Shown here: in pieces, positions 10,465-19,800 of the stretch
Numbering within the stretch: position 1 is the stretch's first letter
How the letters are laid out: each line of letters opens with the position of its first letter
Assembly (NCBI RefSeq): GCF_002153375.1
Contig: NZ_MTBQ01000010.1
Coordinates: 1-64,000, forward strand
DNA length: 64,000 nt
Reading direction: 5' to 3'
From: Oceanobacillus rekensis
Lineage (GTDB): Bacteria; Bacillota; Bacilli; Bacillales; Amphibacillaceae
Translations under genes and position numbers: made by a program
Notes under the pieces: generated by a model
What the model was told of the DNA's origin: nothing
The model's input: only the letters and a program-made list of their open reading frames with translations
Databases searched by the model: none

Positions 10465-11139
10465 ATGGGGATATTAAAAATAATCAAAGAAGATATGGAA
10501 GTCGTATTCGAACAGGATCCGGCAGCAAGGACTTATTTTGAAGTAGTATTAACCTATTCAGGCTTACATGCAGTTTGGAACCATCGGATTGCACATTGGT
10601 TTTATAAGCGAAGACTATATTTTATTGCAAGATCCATCTCACAAATTAGCCGGTTTTTTACCGGGATTGAAATACACCCAGGTGCTGTTATCGGGCGACG
10701 TCTTTTTATTGATCATGGTATGGGAGTCGTTGTCGGGGAGACATGTGAGATTGGTGATAATGTTACCATATTTCAAGGTGTTACCCTTGGAGGTACCGGC
10801 AAGGAAAAGGGGAAGCGGCATCCTACCGTGAAGAATAATGCACTTATTTCTACAGGAGCAAAAGTCCTTGGAGACATCACGATCGGCGAGAATTCCAAAG
10901 TGGGTGGTGGATCTGTCGTATTAAAAGATGTACCTGATAATTCGACTGTTGTAGGGGTACCTGGTAGAATTGTTGTTCGGAATGGTGAAAAGGTACGAAG
11001 AGATCTTGATCATCATAAAATACCCGACCCTATAAATGATAGATGTGAGCACTTGCAGGAGCAAATTAATTCATTAGAAGCTGAAATTTTATTATTGAAA
11101 GAAAGGAGCAATCAAGATCATGCCCATAAAAGTCTATAA
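10465..11139 (+). CDS. cysE: Serine O-acetyltransferase
   Basis: A 224-aa acyltransferase making O-acetylserine from serine and acetyl-CoA, the first step of cysteine synthesis. After an N-terminal helical domain come hexapeptide repeats of a left-handed beta helix (from about residue 70), with the catalytic DHG ([11 protein letters not shown]) and HP motifs (EIHPGAVIG). Length matches the short Bacillus type. It lies just after the T-box and overlaps cysS by 20 bases, so both are tied to the supply of Cys-tRNA. Confidence 0.95.
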   Translation: MGILKIIKEDMEVVFEQDPAARTYFEVVLTYSGLHAVWNHRIAHWFYKRRLYFIARSISQISRFFTGIEIHPGAVIGRRLFIDHGMGVVVGETCEIGDNVTIFQGVTLGGTGKEKGKRHPTVKNNALISTGAKVLGDITIGENSKVGGGSVVLKDVPDNSTVVGVPGRIVVRNGEKVRRDLDHHKIPDPINDRCEHLQEQINSLEAEILLLKERSNQDHAHKSL

Positions 11140-12526
11140 TACCATGACACGAACAAAGGAGGATTTTAAACCTCTCGAAAAGGGTAAGGTAAGTATGTAT
11201 GTATGTGGTCCAACCGTATATAACTATATTCACATCGGAAATGCACGACCAGCGATTGTATTTGACACGGTGAGAAGGTATTTTGAATATAAGGGATTCA
11301 ACGTAGACTATGTTCTGAACTTTACCGACGTTGATGACAAAATTATAAATACAGCGCATAAACTAGGGGAAGAGGTACCAGACCTTGCAGATAAATTTAT
11401 TGCAGCATATTTGGAGGATGTTGGTGCATTAGGTGTTAAAAAGGCAACACATAATCCGCGTGTGATGGATTCAATGGATGATATCATTTCATTTATTGAT
11501 GTTCTCGTGCAAAGGGAATATGCTTACGTGGCGGATGGCGATGTATATTTTAAACCGCGGGCGTTTGAAGGATATGGCAAGCTTTCCCATCAATCCATTG
11601 ATGAATTACGGTCAGGAGCAAGAATTCAAATTGGTGAAAAGAAAGAGGATCCACTTGACTTTGCTCTATGGAAACAAGTGAAAGATGGGGAGATTTCATG
11701 GGATTCACCTTGGGGGAAAGGTAGACCAGGCTGGCATATTGAATGTTCGGCAATGGTAAAAAAATACCTCGGAGATACGATAGATATTCATGCCGGAGGT
11801 CAGGATCTTACCTTTCCACATCATGAAAATGAAATTGCTCAATCCGAAGCAATGACAGGACATACATTTGCAAACTATTGGATGCATAATGGGTATATTA
11901 ATATAGATAATGAGAAAATGTCTAAATCCCTTGGGAATTTTGTGCTAACTAGAGACTTAATAGCACATCATAACCCACAAGTATTAAGGTTCTTTATGCT
12001 TAGTGTGCATTATCGGAATCCAATTAATTTTACGGATGAATTACTGGAAAGTGCAACAAACAGTTATGAGCGAATTAAGACTGCATATCATAATTTGGAA
12101 CATCGCAAAAAATCAAGTATGAACCTGGTGAATGATAGGGATACATGGCTAGAAAAAATTGATGGAATGAAGGCCCGCTTTGAGTCTGAAATGGATGATG
12201 ACTTTAATACCGCAAATGCAATTTCAGTGCTTTTTGACTTGTCGAAGGAAGCAAATGTGTATTTACAGGCCAAGCAAACATCGAAAACGGTTATTAATTA
12301 TTTTCAGGAAACAATGGGATCATTGCTTGAGGTGTTGGGGATAGATATCACTGAAACAGATACAGACGAATTATTAGATGAAACGATTGAAGCACTCATC
12401 GAAGAACGAAACGAAGCAAGGAAAAATCGCAGTTTTGCTCGTGCTGATGAAATAAGAGATTTACTAAAGGAGAAAAAAATCATTTTAGAAGATACACCCC
12501 AAGGGATCCGCTGGAAAAGAGGCTAA
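11120..12526 (+). CDS. cysS: Cysteine--tRNA ligase
   Basis: A 468-aa class I synthetase. The N-terminus shows the zinc ligand C29 and HIGN at residues 38-41; other zinc ligands lie in GWHIECSAM and the following HHENE. KMSKS is near residue 266. The C-terminal helical anticodon-binding domain is complete. The ATG overlaps cysE and has AAAGGAGC ahead of it. It is regulated with cysE by the T-box. Confidence 0.97.
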   Translation: MPIKVYNTMTRTKEDFKPLEKGKVSMYVCGPTVYNYIHIGNARPAIVFDTVRRYFEYKGFNVDYVLNFTDVDDKIINTAHKLGEEVPDLADKFIAAYLEDVGALGVKKATHNPRVMDSMDDIISFIDVLVQREYAYVADGDVYFKPRAFEGYGKLSHQSIDELRSGARIQIGEKKEDPLDFALWKQVKDGEISWDSPWGKGRPGWHIECSAMVKKYLGDTIDIHAGGQDLTFPHHENEIAQSEAMTGHTFANYWMHNGYINIDNEKMSKSLGNFVLTRDLIAHHNPQVLRFFMLSVHYRNPINFTDELLESATNSYERIKTAYHNLEHRKKSSMNLVNDRDTWLEKIDGMKARFESEMDDDFNTANAISVLFDLSKEANVYLQAKQTSKTVINYFQETMGSLLEVLGIDITETDTDELLDETIEALIEERNEARKNRSFARADEIRDLLKEKKIILEDTPQGIRWKRG

Positions 12527-12528
12527 TC

Positions 12529-12930
12529 ATGAAAATGGAAGTAAAACAAATGAAAAGCTTAGCCTTGGCATATATGGGGGATGCTGTGTATGAAGTTCAT
12601 GTCCGCGATTATTTGTTAAGGAAAGGGAAAGTAAAACCTAATCAACTACATCGGGAAGCAGTCACCTTTGTTTCGGGGAAAGCTCAAGCAACCGTTATTC
12701 GTAACTGGATTGAAACAGAAGGATTTCTGAGTGGGGAAGAAGCAAGTATTGTAGCAAGGGGCAAAAATGCCAAGTCTGGCACGACACCTAAGAATATCAG
12801 TGTTCTAACATACCGTTACAGTACAGCATTTGAAGCATTGCTTGGATATCATTATTTAATGGAAAATAAAAAGCGGCTGAAAGAACTAATGGACTTAAGC
12901 ATCCAATTTGTTGAAGAAAGGAGTGAATAA
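12529..12930 (+). CDS. mrnC: Mini-ribonuclease 3
   Basis: A 133-aa stand-alone RNase III catalytic domain without the double-stranded RNA-binding domain. The signature [19 protein letters not shown] near residues 10-28 holds the catalytic Asp. In Bacillus this enzyme matures 23S rRNA. It begins two bases after cysS, so it is in the same transcript, next to the rRNA methylase rlmB. Confidence 0.94.
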   Translation: MKMEVKQMKSLALAYMGDAVYEVHVRDYLLRKGKVKPNQLHREAVTFVSGKAQATVIRNWIETEGFLSGEEASIVARGKNAKSGTTPKNISVLTYRYSTAFEALLGYHYLMENKKRLKELMDLSIQFVEERSE

Positions 12931-12931
12931 G

Positions 12932-13678
12932 ATGGACCAGGAAATGATTATTGGAAAGAATCCCGTAATAGAGGCACTAAAATCCGGACGTTCCGTGAAT
13001 AAAGTATTGGTTTCAGAGCAATTGAATCCCAATTTGCAAAAGAAATTAAACCAACTGGCTAAAGAAGCGGGTACAATCATGCAAAATGTACCAAGAAACA
13101 AGCTCGATCAGCTTGATTCCGGTAACCACCAAGGTATTATTGCATATGTTGCCTCCTATCAATATGCATCCATTGAAGATTTATTTCAACTTGCAGAAGA
13201 AAGAAAAGAAGATCCATTTTTTATTATTCTGGATGAATTGGAGGACCCGCATAACCTTGGTTCGATTTTGCGAACGGCTGATGCAACCGGTGTCCATGGG
13301 GTTATTATTCCAAAAAGACGCTCGGTCGGACTGACAGCGACTGTTGCAAAAACGGCTGCAGGTGCTATAGAACATATCCCAGTTGCAAGAGTAACGAATA
13401 TCGCAAATACCATTGATGAATTAAAAGAACGGAATGTATGGGTAGTTGGAACCGAAGCAGAAGCAACAGAGGATTTCCGCAAACTTGATGGTCACTTGCC
13501 TATTGCTTTAGTTATAGGAAATGAAGGAAAAGGAATCAGTAGATTAGTACGCAAGAAATGTGACTGGACAGTGAGCCTCCCAATGAAAGGGCAGGTTTCT
13601 TCCTTAAATGCATCTGTTGCATGTAGTCTGTTATTATATGAAGTGTATCGTAAAAGGTATCCACTGGGTGATTCCTGA
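12932..13678 (+). CDS. rlmB: 23S rRNA (guanosine(2251)-2'-O)-methyltransferase RlmB
   Basis: A 248-aa SpoU/TrmH-family SPOUT methyltransferase. A small N-terminal substrate-binding domain (IIGKNPVIEAL) is followed by the knotted catalytic domain with motifs DPHNLGSILRTADATG, IGNEGKGISRLV and MKGQVSSLNASVA. The ATG at 12932 follows AAAGGAGTG; the in-frame start at 12908 precedes that ribosome site and is rejected. The stop overlaps the rae1 start (TGATG). Confidence 0.95.
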   Translation: MDQEMIIGKNPVIEALKSGRSVNKVLVSEQLNPNLQKKLNQLAKEAGTIMQNVPRNKLDQLDSGNHQGIIAYVASYQYASIEDLFQLAEERKEDPFFIILDELEDPHNLGSILRTADATGVHGVIIPKRRSVGLTATVAKTAAGAIEHIPVARVTNIANTIDELKERNVWVVGTEAEATEDFRKLDGHLPIALVIGNEGKGISRLVRKKCDWTVSLPMKGQVSSLNASVACSLLLYEVYRKRYPLGDS

Positions 13679-14187
13679 TGGTGATACTTGTTGTTGATGG
13701 ATACAACATTATTGGTGCCTGGGAAGAACTTAAGCGACTGAAGGAGAAAGAAATAGGACAGGCCCGTGACCGTTTAATTGAAATTATGGCGGAATATCAG
13801 GCCTACTCCGGGCATAAGGTCATTATTGTTTTTGATGCTTACTATGTTAAAGGTGTTGCAAGTTCGTTAAAAAAATACAAGGTTGATGTTATATTTACGA
13901 AAGAGAAAGAAACAGCTGATGAATGTATTGAAAGGCTTATAAAAAAAATAAAAAATATAAAAACACAAGTTTATGTGGCAACCTCAGATTATGCGGAGCA
14001 GCGAACAATTTTTGGGCAAGGTGCACTGCGGAAATCCGCCCGTGAATTGTTAATTGAAGTTTCGGATATCGAGCGGGAGATAGAAGCCAGCATTGAGATA
14101 CACAAAAATAACCAGTCCTCATCAAAGATTACTTTGGATCAAGAAATTCTGGAGAAATTTGAAAAGATGAGGAGAGGAGAAACATAG
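13678..14187 (+). CDS. rae1: Ribosome-dependent mRNA decay factor Rae1 (YacP, NYN domain)
   Basis: A 169-aa NYN/PIN-type nuclease. The N-terminal DGYNIIGAW holds the first catalytic Asp; FDAYYV and ATSDYAEQ supply further acidic positions. The B. subtilis homolog enters the ribosomal A site and cleaves certain mRNAs during translation. It starts within the rlmB stop codon and is followed by a terminator, so it ends the cysE-led transcript. Confidence 0.92.
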   Translation: MVILVVDGYNIIGAWEELKRLKEKEIGQARDRLIEIMAEYQAYSGHKVIIVFDAYYVKGVASSLKKYKVDVIFTKEKETADECIERLIKKIKNIKTQVYVATSDYAEQRTIFGQGALRKSARELLIEVSDIEREIEASIEIHKNNQSSSKITLDQEILEKFEKMRRGET

Positions 14188-14214
14188 CATAGAAGTCTGA
14201 CTTTTATGCTTTTT
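14186..14214 (+). terminator. Intrinsic terminator after rae1
   Basis: AGCATAGAAGTC pairs with GACTTTTATGCT (one G-U) and ends in TTTTT. The stem begins inside the rae1 stop codon. Confidence 0.8.
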
Positions 14215-14250
14215 CGACATTTTTCGTCATGTAATCGCTTCGATAGCGTG

Positions 14251-14280
14251 TTGACGGTTTTGAAATCCATCCTGTATAAT
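14251..14280 (+). promoter_or_regulatory. sigH promoter (SigA type)
   Basis: TTGACG at 14251-14256 and a perfect TATAAT at 14275-14280 are 18 bases apart, 37 bases before the sigH start. In B. subtilis this promoter is the target of AbrB; no AbrB site can be judged by eye. Confidence 0.8.
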
Positions 14281-14320
14281 ACTTCTATAGCGATTAAAGG
14301 TAGTCAGGAGGACGGTCTTG

Positions 14321-14971
14321 GTGAATGTTGAGCAGATAGAAAAAAGCAACATAAGTATAGACAAGCTTAGTGATAATGATTTGCTGGACTTGGTTCGCCA
14401 AGGGGACAGTCGTGCTTTGGATGTGCTTATAAATAGATATATAAACTTTGTTAGGGCTAAGGCACGGACCTATTTTTTAGTGGGGGCTGACAAGGAGGAT
14501 ATCATACAAGAAGGGATGATTGGTCTCTATAAAGCCATCCGTGATTATGATGGGGAAAAGCTTTCCTCATTTAAGGGATTTGCTGAACTTTGCGTAACAA
14601 GGCAGATTATTACGGCTATTAAAACGGCTACTAGACAGAAGCATATTCCACTTAATTCCTATGTATCATTGGACAAACCAATGTATGAAGAGGAATCGGA
14701 CCGTACTTTATTGGATATTATTGGAGGATCAAAGGAAACAGATCCACAGGAAATGCTTGTCAATCAAGAAGATTATGGAAATATGGAATATAAATTATCT
14801 GAATTATTAAGCGATCTGGAGAAGCGGGTGCTCCATTTATATTTAGATGGAAGAACTTATCAGGAGATTTCTGTTAGTTTAAACAGACATGTTAAGTCAA
14901 TCGATAACGCCCTGCAACGTGTCAAGCGAAAGCTGGAGCAATTGATGGAGGCTAACGGGGTAACGTTTTAA
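14321..14971 (+). CDS. sigH: RNA polymerase sporulation sigma factor SigH
   Basis: A sigma-70 family factor of about 216 aa. Region 2 (RAKARTYFLVGADKEDIIQEGMIGLYKAIRDYD) and region 4 (ISVSLNRHVKSIDNALQRVKRKLEQ) are clear. SigH drives the transition to stationary phase and early sporulation genes. Two adjacent starts exist: TTG 14318 and GTG 14321, 6 and 9 bases after AGGAGG; GTG is preferred but the difference is one residue. It has its own promoter and is followed by rpmG and secE as in Bacillus. Confidence 0.94.
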   Translation: MNVEQIEKSNISIDKLSDNDLLDLVRQGDSRALDVLINRYINFVRAKARTYFLVGADKEDIIQEGMIGLYKAIRDYDGEKLSSFKGFAELCVTRQIITAIKTATRQKHIPLNSYVSLDKPMYEEESDRTLLDIIGGSKETDPQEMLVNQEDYGNMEYKLSELLSDLEKRVLHLYLDGRTYQEISVSLNRHVKSIDNALQRVKRKLEQLMEANGVTF

Positions 14972-15026
14972 CATGGGATATTTTTTATGTAAAGTAAATT
15001 TAACATGTTACAAAACCGGTGAGACG

Positions 15027-15056
15027 TTGACATAATGTACGGAGCCGTGCTACATT
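15027..15056 (+). promoter_or_regulatory. Candidate promoter for rpmG-secE
   Basis: TTGACA at 15027-15032 and TACATT at 15051-15056 with an 18-base spacer, 38 bases before rpmG. The -10 box is imperfect. Confidence 0.4.
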
Positions 15057-15093
15057 TGTAACAGTAAAAATACCCTAAATATGGGGTGAGAAG

Positions 15094-15243
15094 ATGAGTA
15101 ATAAGATAACTTTAGCGTGCTCGATATGTTCCAGTAGAAATTATTCAACTAATAAAAATGTAGCCATAAAATCTACAAGATTAGAAGTAAGGAAATATTG
15201 CAAGACATGTGGAGAGCATACTTTGCATCGCGAAACAAAATAG
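15094..15243 (+). CDS. rpmG: 50S ribosomal protein L33
   Basis: A 49-aa protein read directly from the sequence: it starts [19 protein letters not shown] and ends [10 protein letters not shown]. The four zinc cysteines C9, C12, C37 and C40 are kept, so this is the zinc-binding (C+) form. Its position between sigH and secE matches rpmGB of Bacillus. The ATG follows GGGGTGAG. Confidence 0.95.
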   Translation: MSNKITLACSICSSRNYSTNKNVAIKSTRLEVRKYCKTCGEHTLHRETK

Positions 15244-15322
15244 ATTCATTACTTTAAAGAAAGTTGATGACTTCTAGATATATGGTGAAAATGAGAGTTA
15301 GGTAGGTTCGGGGGGTACAAGC

Positions 15323-15496
15323 ATGTTTAAATTTCTGAAGAATGTTTCAAGAGAGATGAAGAAAGTCAGCTGGCCAAAAGGTAAAGAGCTATCAAATTAT
15401 ACAGTCATTGTTATTTCAACTGTTATTTTTGTATCAGTGTTCTTTTTCGTTGTTGATCTTGGAATTACACAGATTTTAAATGCATTTTTTGAATAA
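15323..15496 (+). CDS. secE: Protein translocase subunit SecE
   Basis: A 57-aa single-span membrane protein, starting MFKFLKNVSREMKKVSWPKG. The conserved amphipathic KKVSWP motif (residues 13-18) is followed by one long hydrophobic segment (residues 26-46). It is the essential small partner of SecY. It lies 79 bases after rpmG and is followed by a terminator-like hairpin before nusG. Confidence 0.95.
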   Translation: MFKFLKNVSREMKKVSWPKGKELSNYTVIVISTVIFVSVFFFVVDLGITQILNAFFE

Positions 15497-15541
15497 CTAA
15501 GCTATACTATAGCTATACTGAAAACATGATATTCTTTTTAT

Positions 15542-15568
15542 AAAACCCGCAGAGATAACGGGTTTTTT
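15542..15568 (+). terminator. Terminator-like hairpin between secE and nusG
   Basis: AAAACCCG pairs with CGGGTTTT over a 9-base loop, and the descending arm runs into TTTTTT. It would end or weaken the rpmG-secE transcript before nusG. Confidence 0.7.
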
Positions 15569-15697
15569 AATTTGGCTTAATAAGTTTAAAGGTATGTTTT
15601 GTGAACACCTTAAAAATAAGTGTCCAATAAAGAAGGATAAAAAGGGCTTTTTAAAAATCCTATAAATAAATGCTGCAAGGGAGGGAAGGGCAAGGCA

Positions 15698-16246
15698 TTG
15701 TCCCGAAATGATATGGAGAAGAACTGGTATGTGGTTCATACGTATTCCGGATATGAAAACAAAGTGAAAATGAATCTGGAAAAAAGAGTGGAAACAATGG
15801 GTATGGAAGATAAGATTTTCCGTGTTATTGTCCCAGAAGATGAAGAGACAGAAATAAAGGATGGTAAAAAGAAAGTAACGATGAAGAAATCATTTCCAGG
15901 ATATGTATTAACGGAAATGATTATGACAGATGACTCCTGGTATGTGGTTAGGAACACTCCAGGTGTAACTGGTTTTGTCGGCTCAAGTGGTCATGGTGCA
16001 AAACCTACACCATTAATGCCAGGAGAAATAGATGTGGTATTAAAACGTATGGGTGAAGCGCAATCAACAGTTCAAGTAGATTTCGAATTGAAAGAAAGTG
16101 TCCGAGTTGCTGACGGTCCGTTTACCGATTTTTCAGGCACTATCGAGCATATTGATGTCGATAAACAGAAAGTTAAAGTTCATGTAAATATGTTTGGAAG
16201 AGAAACACCAGTAGAACTAGATTTCTCGCAAGTGGAGAAACTTTAA
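15698..16246 (+). CDS. nusG: Transcription termination/antitermination protein NusG
   Basis: A 182-aa transcription factor that binds RNA polymerase. The NGN domain starts at NWYVVHTYSGYENKVK, and the C-terminal KOW domain covers about residues 130-180 (RVADGPFTDFSG, ending VELDFSQVEKL). The start chosen is TTG 15698, 7 bases after the purine-rich GGGAGGGAAGGG; the in-frame ATG at 15713 matches the B. subtilis start but has no ribosome site close by. It begins a transcript apart from secE, given the hairpin between them. Confidence 0.94.
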   Translation: MSRNDMEKNWYVVHTYSGYENKVKMNLEKRVETMGMEDKIFRVIVPEDEETEIKDGKKKVTMKKSFPGYVLTEMIMTDDSWYVVRNTPGVTGFVGSSGHGAKPTPLMPGEIDVVLKRMGEAQSTVQVDFELKESVRVADGPFTDFSGTIEHIDVDKQKVKVHVNMFGRETPVELDFSQVEKL

Positions 16247-16280
16247 TAAAGAGAGTACTCAATAAAATTCTTAAGGAAAC

Positions 16281-16309
16281 TTGCATTTTTATTTAATACA
16301 TGGTAAAAT
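16281..16309 (+). promoter_or_regulatory. rplK-rplA promoter
   Basis: TTGCAT at 16281-16286, 17-base spacer and TAAAAT at 16304-16309. It leaves a leader of about 110 bases before rplK that includes an L1-like site. Confidence 0.65.
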
Positions 16310-16357
16310 TCTTTTGTTATTCATACCCTGAATCAAAAGGTGTGTTTGTACATTGGA

Positions 16358-16400
16358 GTGGGAGGGTTTTCCAAAAAATAAGACTGGACCCTATTACCAC
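16358..16400 (+). promoter_or_regulatory. Candidate L1-binding leader element before rplK
   Basis: GTGGGAGG (16358-16365) and TTACCAC (16394-16400) can pair through GTGG/CCAC. This pairing copies the GGUGGGAGG and UACCACC strands of 23S rRNA helices 76-78, where protein L1 binds. L1 autoregulation by such rRNA mimicry is known in other bacteria and archaea. The element sits just before the rplK ribosome site. Confidence 0.55.
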
Positions 16401-16426
16401 ATCACGGACTTAAGGAGGTGTGTCAC

Positions 16427-16852
16427 GTGGCTAAAAAAGTAATCAAATTAGTTAAATTGCAAATCCCAGCTGGTAAAGCTAATCCAGCACCGCCAGTAGG
16501 ACCGGCACTAGGTCAAGCAGGTGTAAATATCATGGGATTCTGTAAAGAATTCAATGCTCGCACGCAAGATCAAGCGGGTCTAATTATTCCTGTTGAAATT
16601 ACGGTGTTTGAAGACCGTTCATTTACATTTATTACTAAAACTCCGCCTGCAGCTGTTCTTTTGAAAAAAGCAGCCGGTATCGAGTCAGGTTCGGGTGAGC
16701 CGAACAAGAACAAGGTCGCTACAGTTAAACGCGATAAAGTAATGGAAATTGCAGAAACTAAAATGCCTGATCTAAATGCTGCTGATGTAGAATCGGCAAT
16801 GCGTATGGTTGAAGGAACTGCACGTAGCATGGGAATCACTATCGAGGACTAA
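16427..16852 (+). CDS. rplK: 50S ribosomal protein L11
   Basis: A 141-aa protein of the GTPase-associated centre, binding 23S rRNA near L10/L7-L12. The N-terminal [32 protein letters not shown] is typical, and the C-terminal rRNA-binding domain is complete. The GTG at 16427 is the start; the in-frame GTG at 16418 is part of the AGGAGGTG ribosome site. Confidence 0.97.
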   Translation: MAKKVIKLVKLQIPAGKANPAPPVGPALGQAGVNIMGFCKEFNARTQDQAGLIIPVEITVFEDRSFTFITKTPPAAVLLKKAAGIESGSGEPNKNKVATVKRDKVMEIAETKMPDLNAADVESAMRMVEGTARSMGITIED

Positions 16853-16904
16853 TGCTCAAGGAGTTGAAGCTCTAGCTCAACTTTGAAACAAATCAATACG
16901 GTAT

Positions 16905-16936
16905 AGGTTGCGGTTGGTTGACCATTCGCAACCTTT
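16905..16936 (+). terminator. Terminator-like hairpin between rplK and rplA
   Basis: AGGTTGCG pairs with CGCAACCT over a 14-base loop, followed by TTTT. A second short hairpin (TGAACC/GGTTCA) follows near 16950-16970. Together with the L1-like site downstream, this 194-base gap looks like a regulated leader of rplA. Confidence 0.65.
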
Positions 16937-17002
16937 TTCGTGAATGTGCTGAACCTTTTTTCGGTTCAGTGCATGATTTATAAAAGCCAGGTGCTTTTAT
17001 AA

Positions 17003-17028
17003 GTGGGAGGTATTACCGTTATAACCAC
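17003..17028 (+). promoter_or_regulatory. Candidate L1-binding leader element before rplA
   Basis: GTGGGAGG (17003-17010) and AACCAC (17023-17028) repeat the arrangement seen before rplK, in a shorter form. The site ends a few bases before the rplA ribosome site, so bound L1 could block initiation. Confidence 0.5.
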
Positions 17029-17046
17029 AATAGAGGAGGAAATAAA

Positions 17047-17742
17047 ATGGCAAAAAGAGGTAAAAAGTTTCAAGAAGCTGCTAAGCTTGTTGATCGTACA
17101 AAAAGTTATGAAGTAAAAGAAGCTATTGCACTTGCAAAGCAAACTGCTAAATCCAATTTTGATGAAACTGTTGAAGCGGCATTCCGTCTTGGGGTAGATC
17201 CGAAGAAAGCAGACCAACAAATCCGTGGTGCAATGGTATTGCCACATGGAACTGGTAAAACACAACGTGTGCTTGTATTCGCTAAAGGTGAAAAAGCAAA
17301 AGAAGCAGAAGCAGCTGGAGCAGATTATGTAGGAGAAGAAGAATATATCGAGAAAATCAACAAAGGTTGGTTTGAATTTGATGTAATCGTGGCAACTCCT
17401 GATATGATGGCTCAAGTTGGTAAGCTTGGTCGTGTGCTTGGACCAAAAGGACTTATGCCAAACCCTAAAACAGGAACAGTTACTTTCGAAGTGGAAAAAG
17501 CTGTTAATGATATTAAAGCTGGTAAAGTAGAATACCGTGTAGACAAGTCTTCCAATGTCCATGTTCCAATTGGGAAAATTTCCTTTGATGAAGAGAAATT
17601 GGTTGAAAACTTCGTGGCACTTACTGAACAACTTGTGAAGGTTAAGCCACAAGCTGCCAAAGGAACTTACATGAAGAATGTTTCGATCGCATCAACTATG
17701 GGGCCTGGAATTAAAGTAGACGTTTCTGGCTTCCGTAAATAA
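17047..17742 (+). CDS. rplA: 50S ribosomal protein L1
   Basis: A 231-aa protein of the mobile L1 stalk. Family motifs include [14 protein letters not shown] and the signature region [18 protein letters not shown]. The ATG follows AGAGGAGG. L1 is the likely regulator acting on its own leader and on that of rplK. Confidence 0.97.
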   Translation: MAKRGKKFQEAAKLVDRTKSYEVKEAIALAKQTAKSNFDETVEAAFRLGVDPKKADQQIRGAMVLPHGTGKTQRVLVFAKGEKAKEAEAAGADYVGEEEYIEKINKGWFEFDVIVATPDMMAQVGKLGRVLGPKGLMPNPKTGTVTFEVEKAVNDIKAGKVEYRVDKSSNVHVPIGKISFDEEKLVENFVALTEQLVKVKPQAAKGTYMKNVSIASTMGPGIKVDVSGFRK

Positions 17743-17746
17743 GGTG

Positions 17747-17775
17747 TTGACTTTTCCGGAAACTTTCGTTATACT
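17747..17775 (+). promoter_or_regulatory. rplJ-rplL promoter
   Basis: TTGACT at 17747-17752, 17-base spacer, TATACT at 17770-17775. It starts 5 bases after the rplA stop and drives a long leader. Confidence 0.8.
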
Positions 17776-17801
17776 AAATTGCGTTATATGAATCGAATAC
17801 G

Positions 17802-17926
17802 TTATACCGTAGACAGTGGGTGCGAGCAATCGCTTAATGATCCTGCCGAGGTGTTTATAAACAAATGGGATGGTCGGTAAGATACCATTTGTTATATTAA
17901 GCTCCCATGTCTGCATGGGAGCTTTT
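17802..17926 (+). promoter_or_regulatory. Ribosomal protein L10 leader with terminator
   Basis: The 5' UTR of rplJ holds the conserved L10 leader features: a kinked structured part around GTAGACAGTGGGTGCGAGC and a strong terminator (AAGCTCCCATG at 17899-17909 with CATGGGAGCTTTT at 17914-17926). In Bacillus the L10(L12)4 complex binds here and favours termination. Sequence and position agree with that family. Confidence 0.85.
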
Positions 17927-17994
17927 ACTTATGTCTGCTTGTTCTCGCATTTCGATCGGTGTAATGATAGTGAATATCTATAGGAGGTGGAACA

Positions 17995-18495
17995 ATGTCT
18001 GGAATCATTGAAAAGAAAAAACAAGTGGTTGAAGAAATTACTGAAAAATTTCGTGCGAGTCAAACTGCAGTAGTAGTAGACTACCGTGGGCTTAACGTTG
18101 CTGAAGTTACAGCATTGCGTAAAGAGCTTCGTGACGCAGGAATTGAATTCAAAGTTTACAAAAACTCAATGACACGCCGTGCTGTTGAGGTTGTTGAATT
18201 AACTGAACTGAACGATACGTTGGTTGGACCAACTGCGATTGCTTTCAGTAACGATGATGTCGTAGCGCCTGCAAGAATTTTGAATAACTTCATGAAAGAA
18301 CATGAAGCTTTAGAAATCAAAGGTGGAGTAATTGAAGGTGAAGTAGCTACCCTTGAGCAAATCAAAGAGCTTGCCGATCTTCCAAACTACGAAGGTATGG
18401 TTTCTATGTTGCTTAGCGTGCTTCAAGCACCAATCCGCAATTTTGCTTACGTTACAAAAGCTATTGCAGAACAGAAAGAAGAACAAGGCGCATAA
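17995..18495 (+). CDS. rplJ: 50S ribosomal protein L10
   Basis: A 166-aa stalk base protein. The N-terminal rRNA-binding domain ([23 protein letters not shown], about 28-50) and the C-terminal helix that carries L7/L12 dimers are both present. The ATG follows AGGAGGTG. It is co-transcribed with rplL 58 bases on and is the presumed ligand of its own leader. Confidence 0.97.
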   Translation: MSGIIEKKKQVVEEITEKFRASQTAVVVDYRGLNVAEVTALRKELRDAGIEFKVYKNSMTRRAVEVVELTELNDTLVGPTAIAFSNDDVVAPARILNNFMKEHEALEIKGGVIEGEVATLEQIKELADLPNYEGMVSMLLSVLQAPIRNFAYVTKAIAEQKEEQGA

Positions 18496-18552
18496 CTTGC
18501 CCTTAGCATTTAACATAAATTATAAATTAAAAATATTAGGAGGAAATTTATC

Positions 18553-18915
18553 ATGACTAACGAAGAAATGATTGGCGCAATCAAAGAAATGTCTGTATTA
18601 GAATTAAACGATTTAGTTAAAGCGATTGAAGAAGAATTTGGAGTAACTGCTGCTGCACCGGTAGCTGCTGCAGGTGCTGCAGGTGGAGCTGCTGAAGAAG
18701 AACAAACTGAATTTGATGTAGTATTAACAGGTGCTGGCGCATCTAAAATCAAAGTTGTTAAAGCTGTTCGCGAAATCACTGGTCTTGGTCTTAAAGATGC
18801 AAAAGACATGGTTGATAACGCACCAAAAGCAATTAAAGAAGGCGTAGCTAAAGAAGAAGCTGAAGAAGTAAAAGCTAAACTTGCAGAAGCTGGCGCTGAA
18901 GTAGAAGTTAAATAA
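18553..18915 (+). CDS. rplL: 50S ribosomal protein L7/L12
   Basis: A 120-aa acidic stalk protein. The N-terminal dimerisation helices are joined by the Ala/Gly-rich hinge ([18 protein letters not shown], about 34-51) to the factor-binding C-terminal domain with [20 protein letters not shown]. The ATG follows AGGAGG. It ends the operon before a hairpin. Confidence 0.97.
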   Translation: MTNEEMIGAIKEMSVLELNDLVKAIEEEFGVTAAAPVAAAGAAGGAAEEEQTEFDVVLTGAGASKIKVVKAVREITGLGLKDAKDMVDNAPKAIKEGVAKEEAEEVKAKLAEAGAEVEVK

Positions 18916-18933
18916 TAGATTCTTTAACAATAG

Positions 18934-18963
18934 AAGCTCGTCGTATTTTCGGCGGGCTTTTTA
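18934..18963 (+). terminator. Intrinsic terminator after rplL
   Basis: AAGCTCGTCG pairs with CGGCGGGCTT using G-U pairs and ends in TTTTT. Confidence 0.75.
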
Positions 18964-19197
18964 TCACGATTTCTCTTCTAAAGCATTTTTAGTATTTCAG
19001 TGAATTTAACAAAACCAAAGCTATTTTGTTGAGAAGGAAAAATCCGTTTTAATTTTTTCTGACTCAGGTAATTTATAGATGCACATTTATGAAACAAGTA
19101 GCAAGTCCTCTATCTTGCCGGTGTTTAATAGATATATCTAAGAAGAGCTATAAGGTAGCTTCTTAATTTCAAATACAATGTCAAAGTAGGTGCCTGT

Positions 19198-19800
19198 ATG
19201 TCTGAGCATTACTTTTCCAATAAACCTCAATCTAAAACTTCACCAAGAACATGGACATATCAATTAAGAGGACAGGAATATACGTTTACTAGTGATGTGG
19301 GCGTTTTTTCAAAAAATGAAGTGGATTTCGGTTCCAAGTTGTTAATTGAACATTTTCAGGAGCCGGATATTTCCGGTGAATTATTGGATCTCGGATGTGG
19401 ATATGGACCAATTGGTATTTCTTTAGCGGGTAGCTTTAAGGACCGTACTGTCGTAATGGCGGATGTGAACGAGCGTGCACTTGCGCTCGCTGAGAAAAAC
19501 TCCTCAGGGAATAAGTTGGATAATACTATAGTTATTCAGAGTGATCGCTTTTCTAATCTGGGTGATAAATCATTCGCTGCGATTCTTACAAACCCACCAA
19601 TTAGAGCTGGAAAAAAAGTTGTTCATCAGATGTTTGAGGAATCATTGGGAGCTTTGCGGCCAAATGGTGAACTGTGGGTGGTCATTCAAAAGAAACAAGG
19701 TGCCCCTTCTGCAATAAAAAAAATAGAAGAACTATTTGAAAATGTGGAAGTGGTGACGAAAAATAAAGGTTACTATATTTTGCGGGCGTTAAAAATTTGA
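19198..19800 (+). CDS. ybxB: Class I SAM-dependent methyltransferase (RsmC-like, YbxB)
   Basis: A 200-aa methyltransferase. SAM-binding motif I is LLDLGCGYGPIGI (about residues 62-74), and motif IV is TNPPIRAGK (about 140-148), the NPP[FYI] signature of small-domain N-methyltransferases like RsmC, which modify guanine N2 in rRNA. The position between rplL and rpoB is the same as ybxB in B. subtilis. The exact target base is unproven. The ATG follows AGTAGGTG. Confidence 0.9.
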   Translation: MSEHYFSNKPQSKTSPRTWTYQLRGQEYTFTSDVGVFSKNEVDFGSKLLIEHFQEPDISGELLDLGCGYGPIGISLAGSFKDRTVVMADVNERALALAEKNSSGNKLDNTIVIQSDRFSNLGDKSFAAILTNPPIRAGKKVVHQMFEESLGALRPNGELWVVIQKKQGAPSAIKKIEELFENVEVVTKNKGYYILRALKI

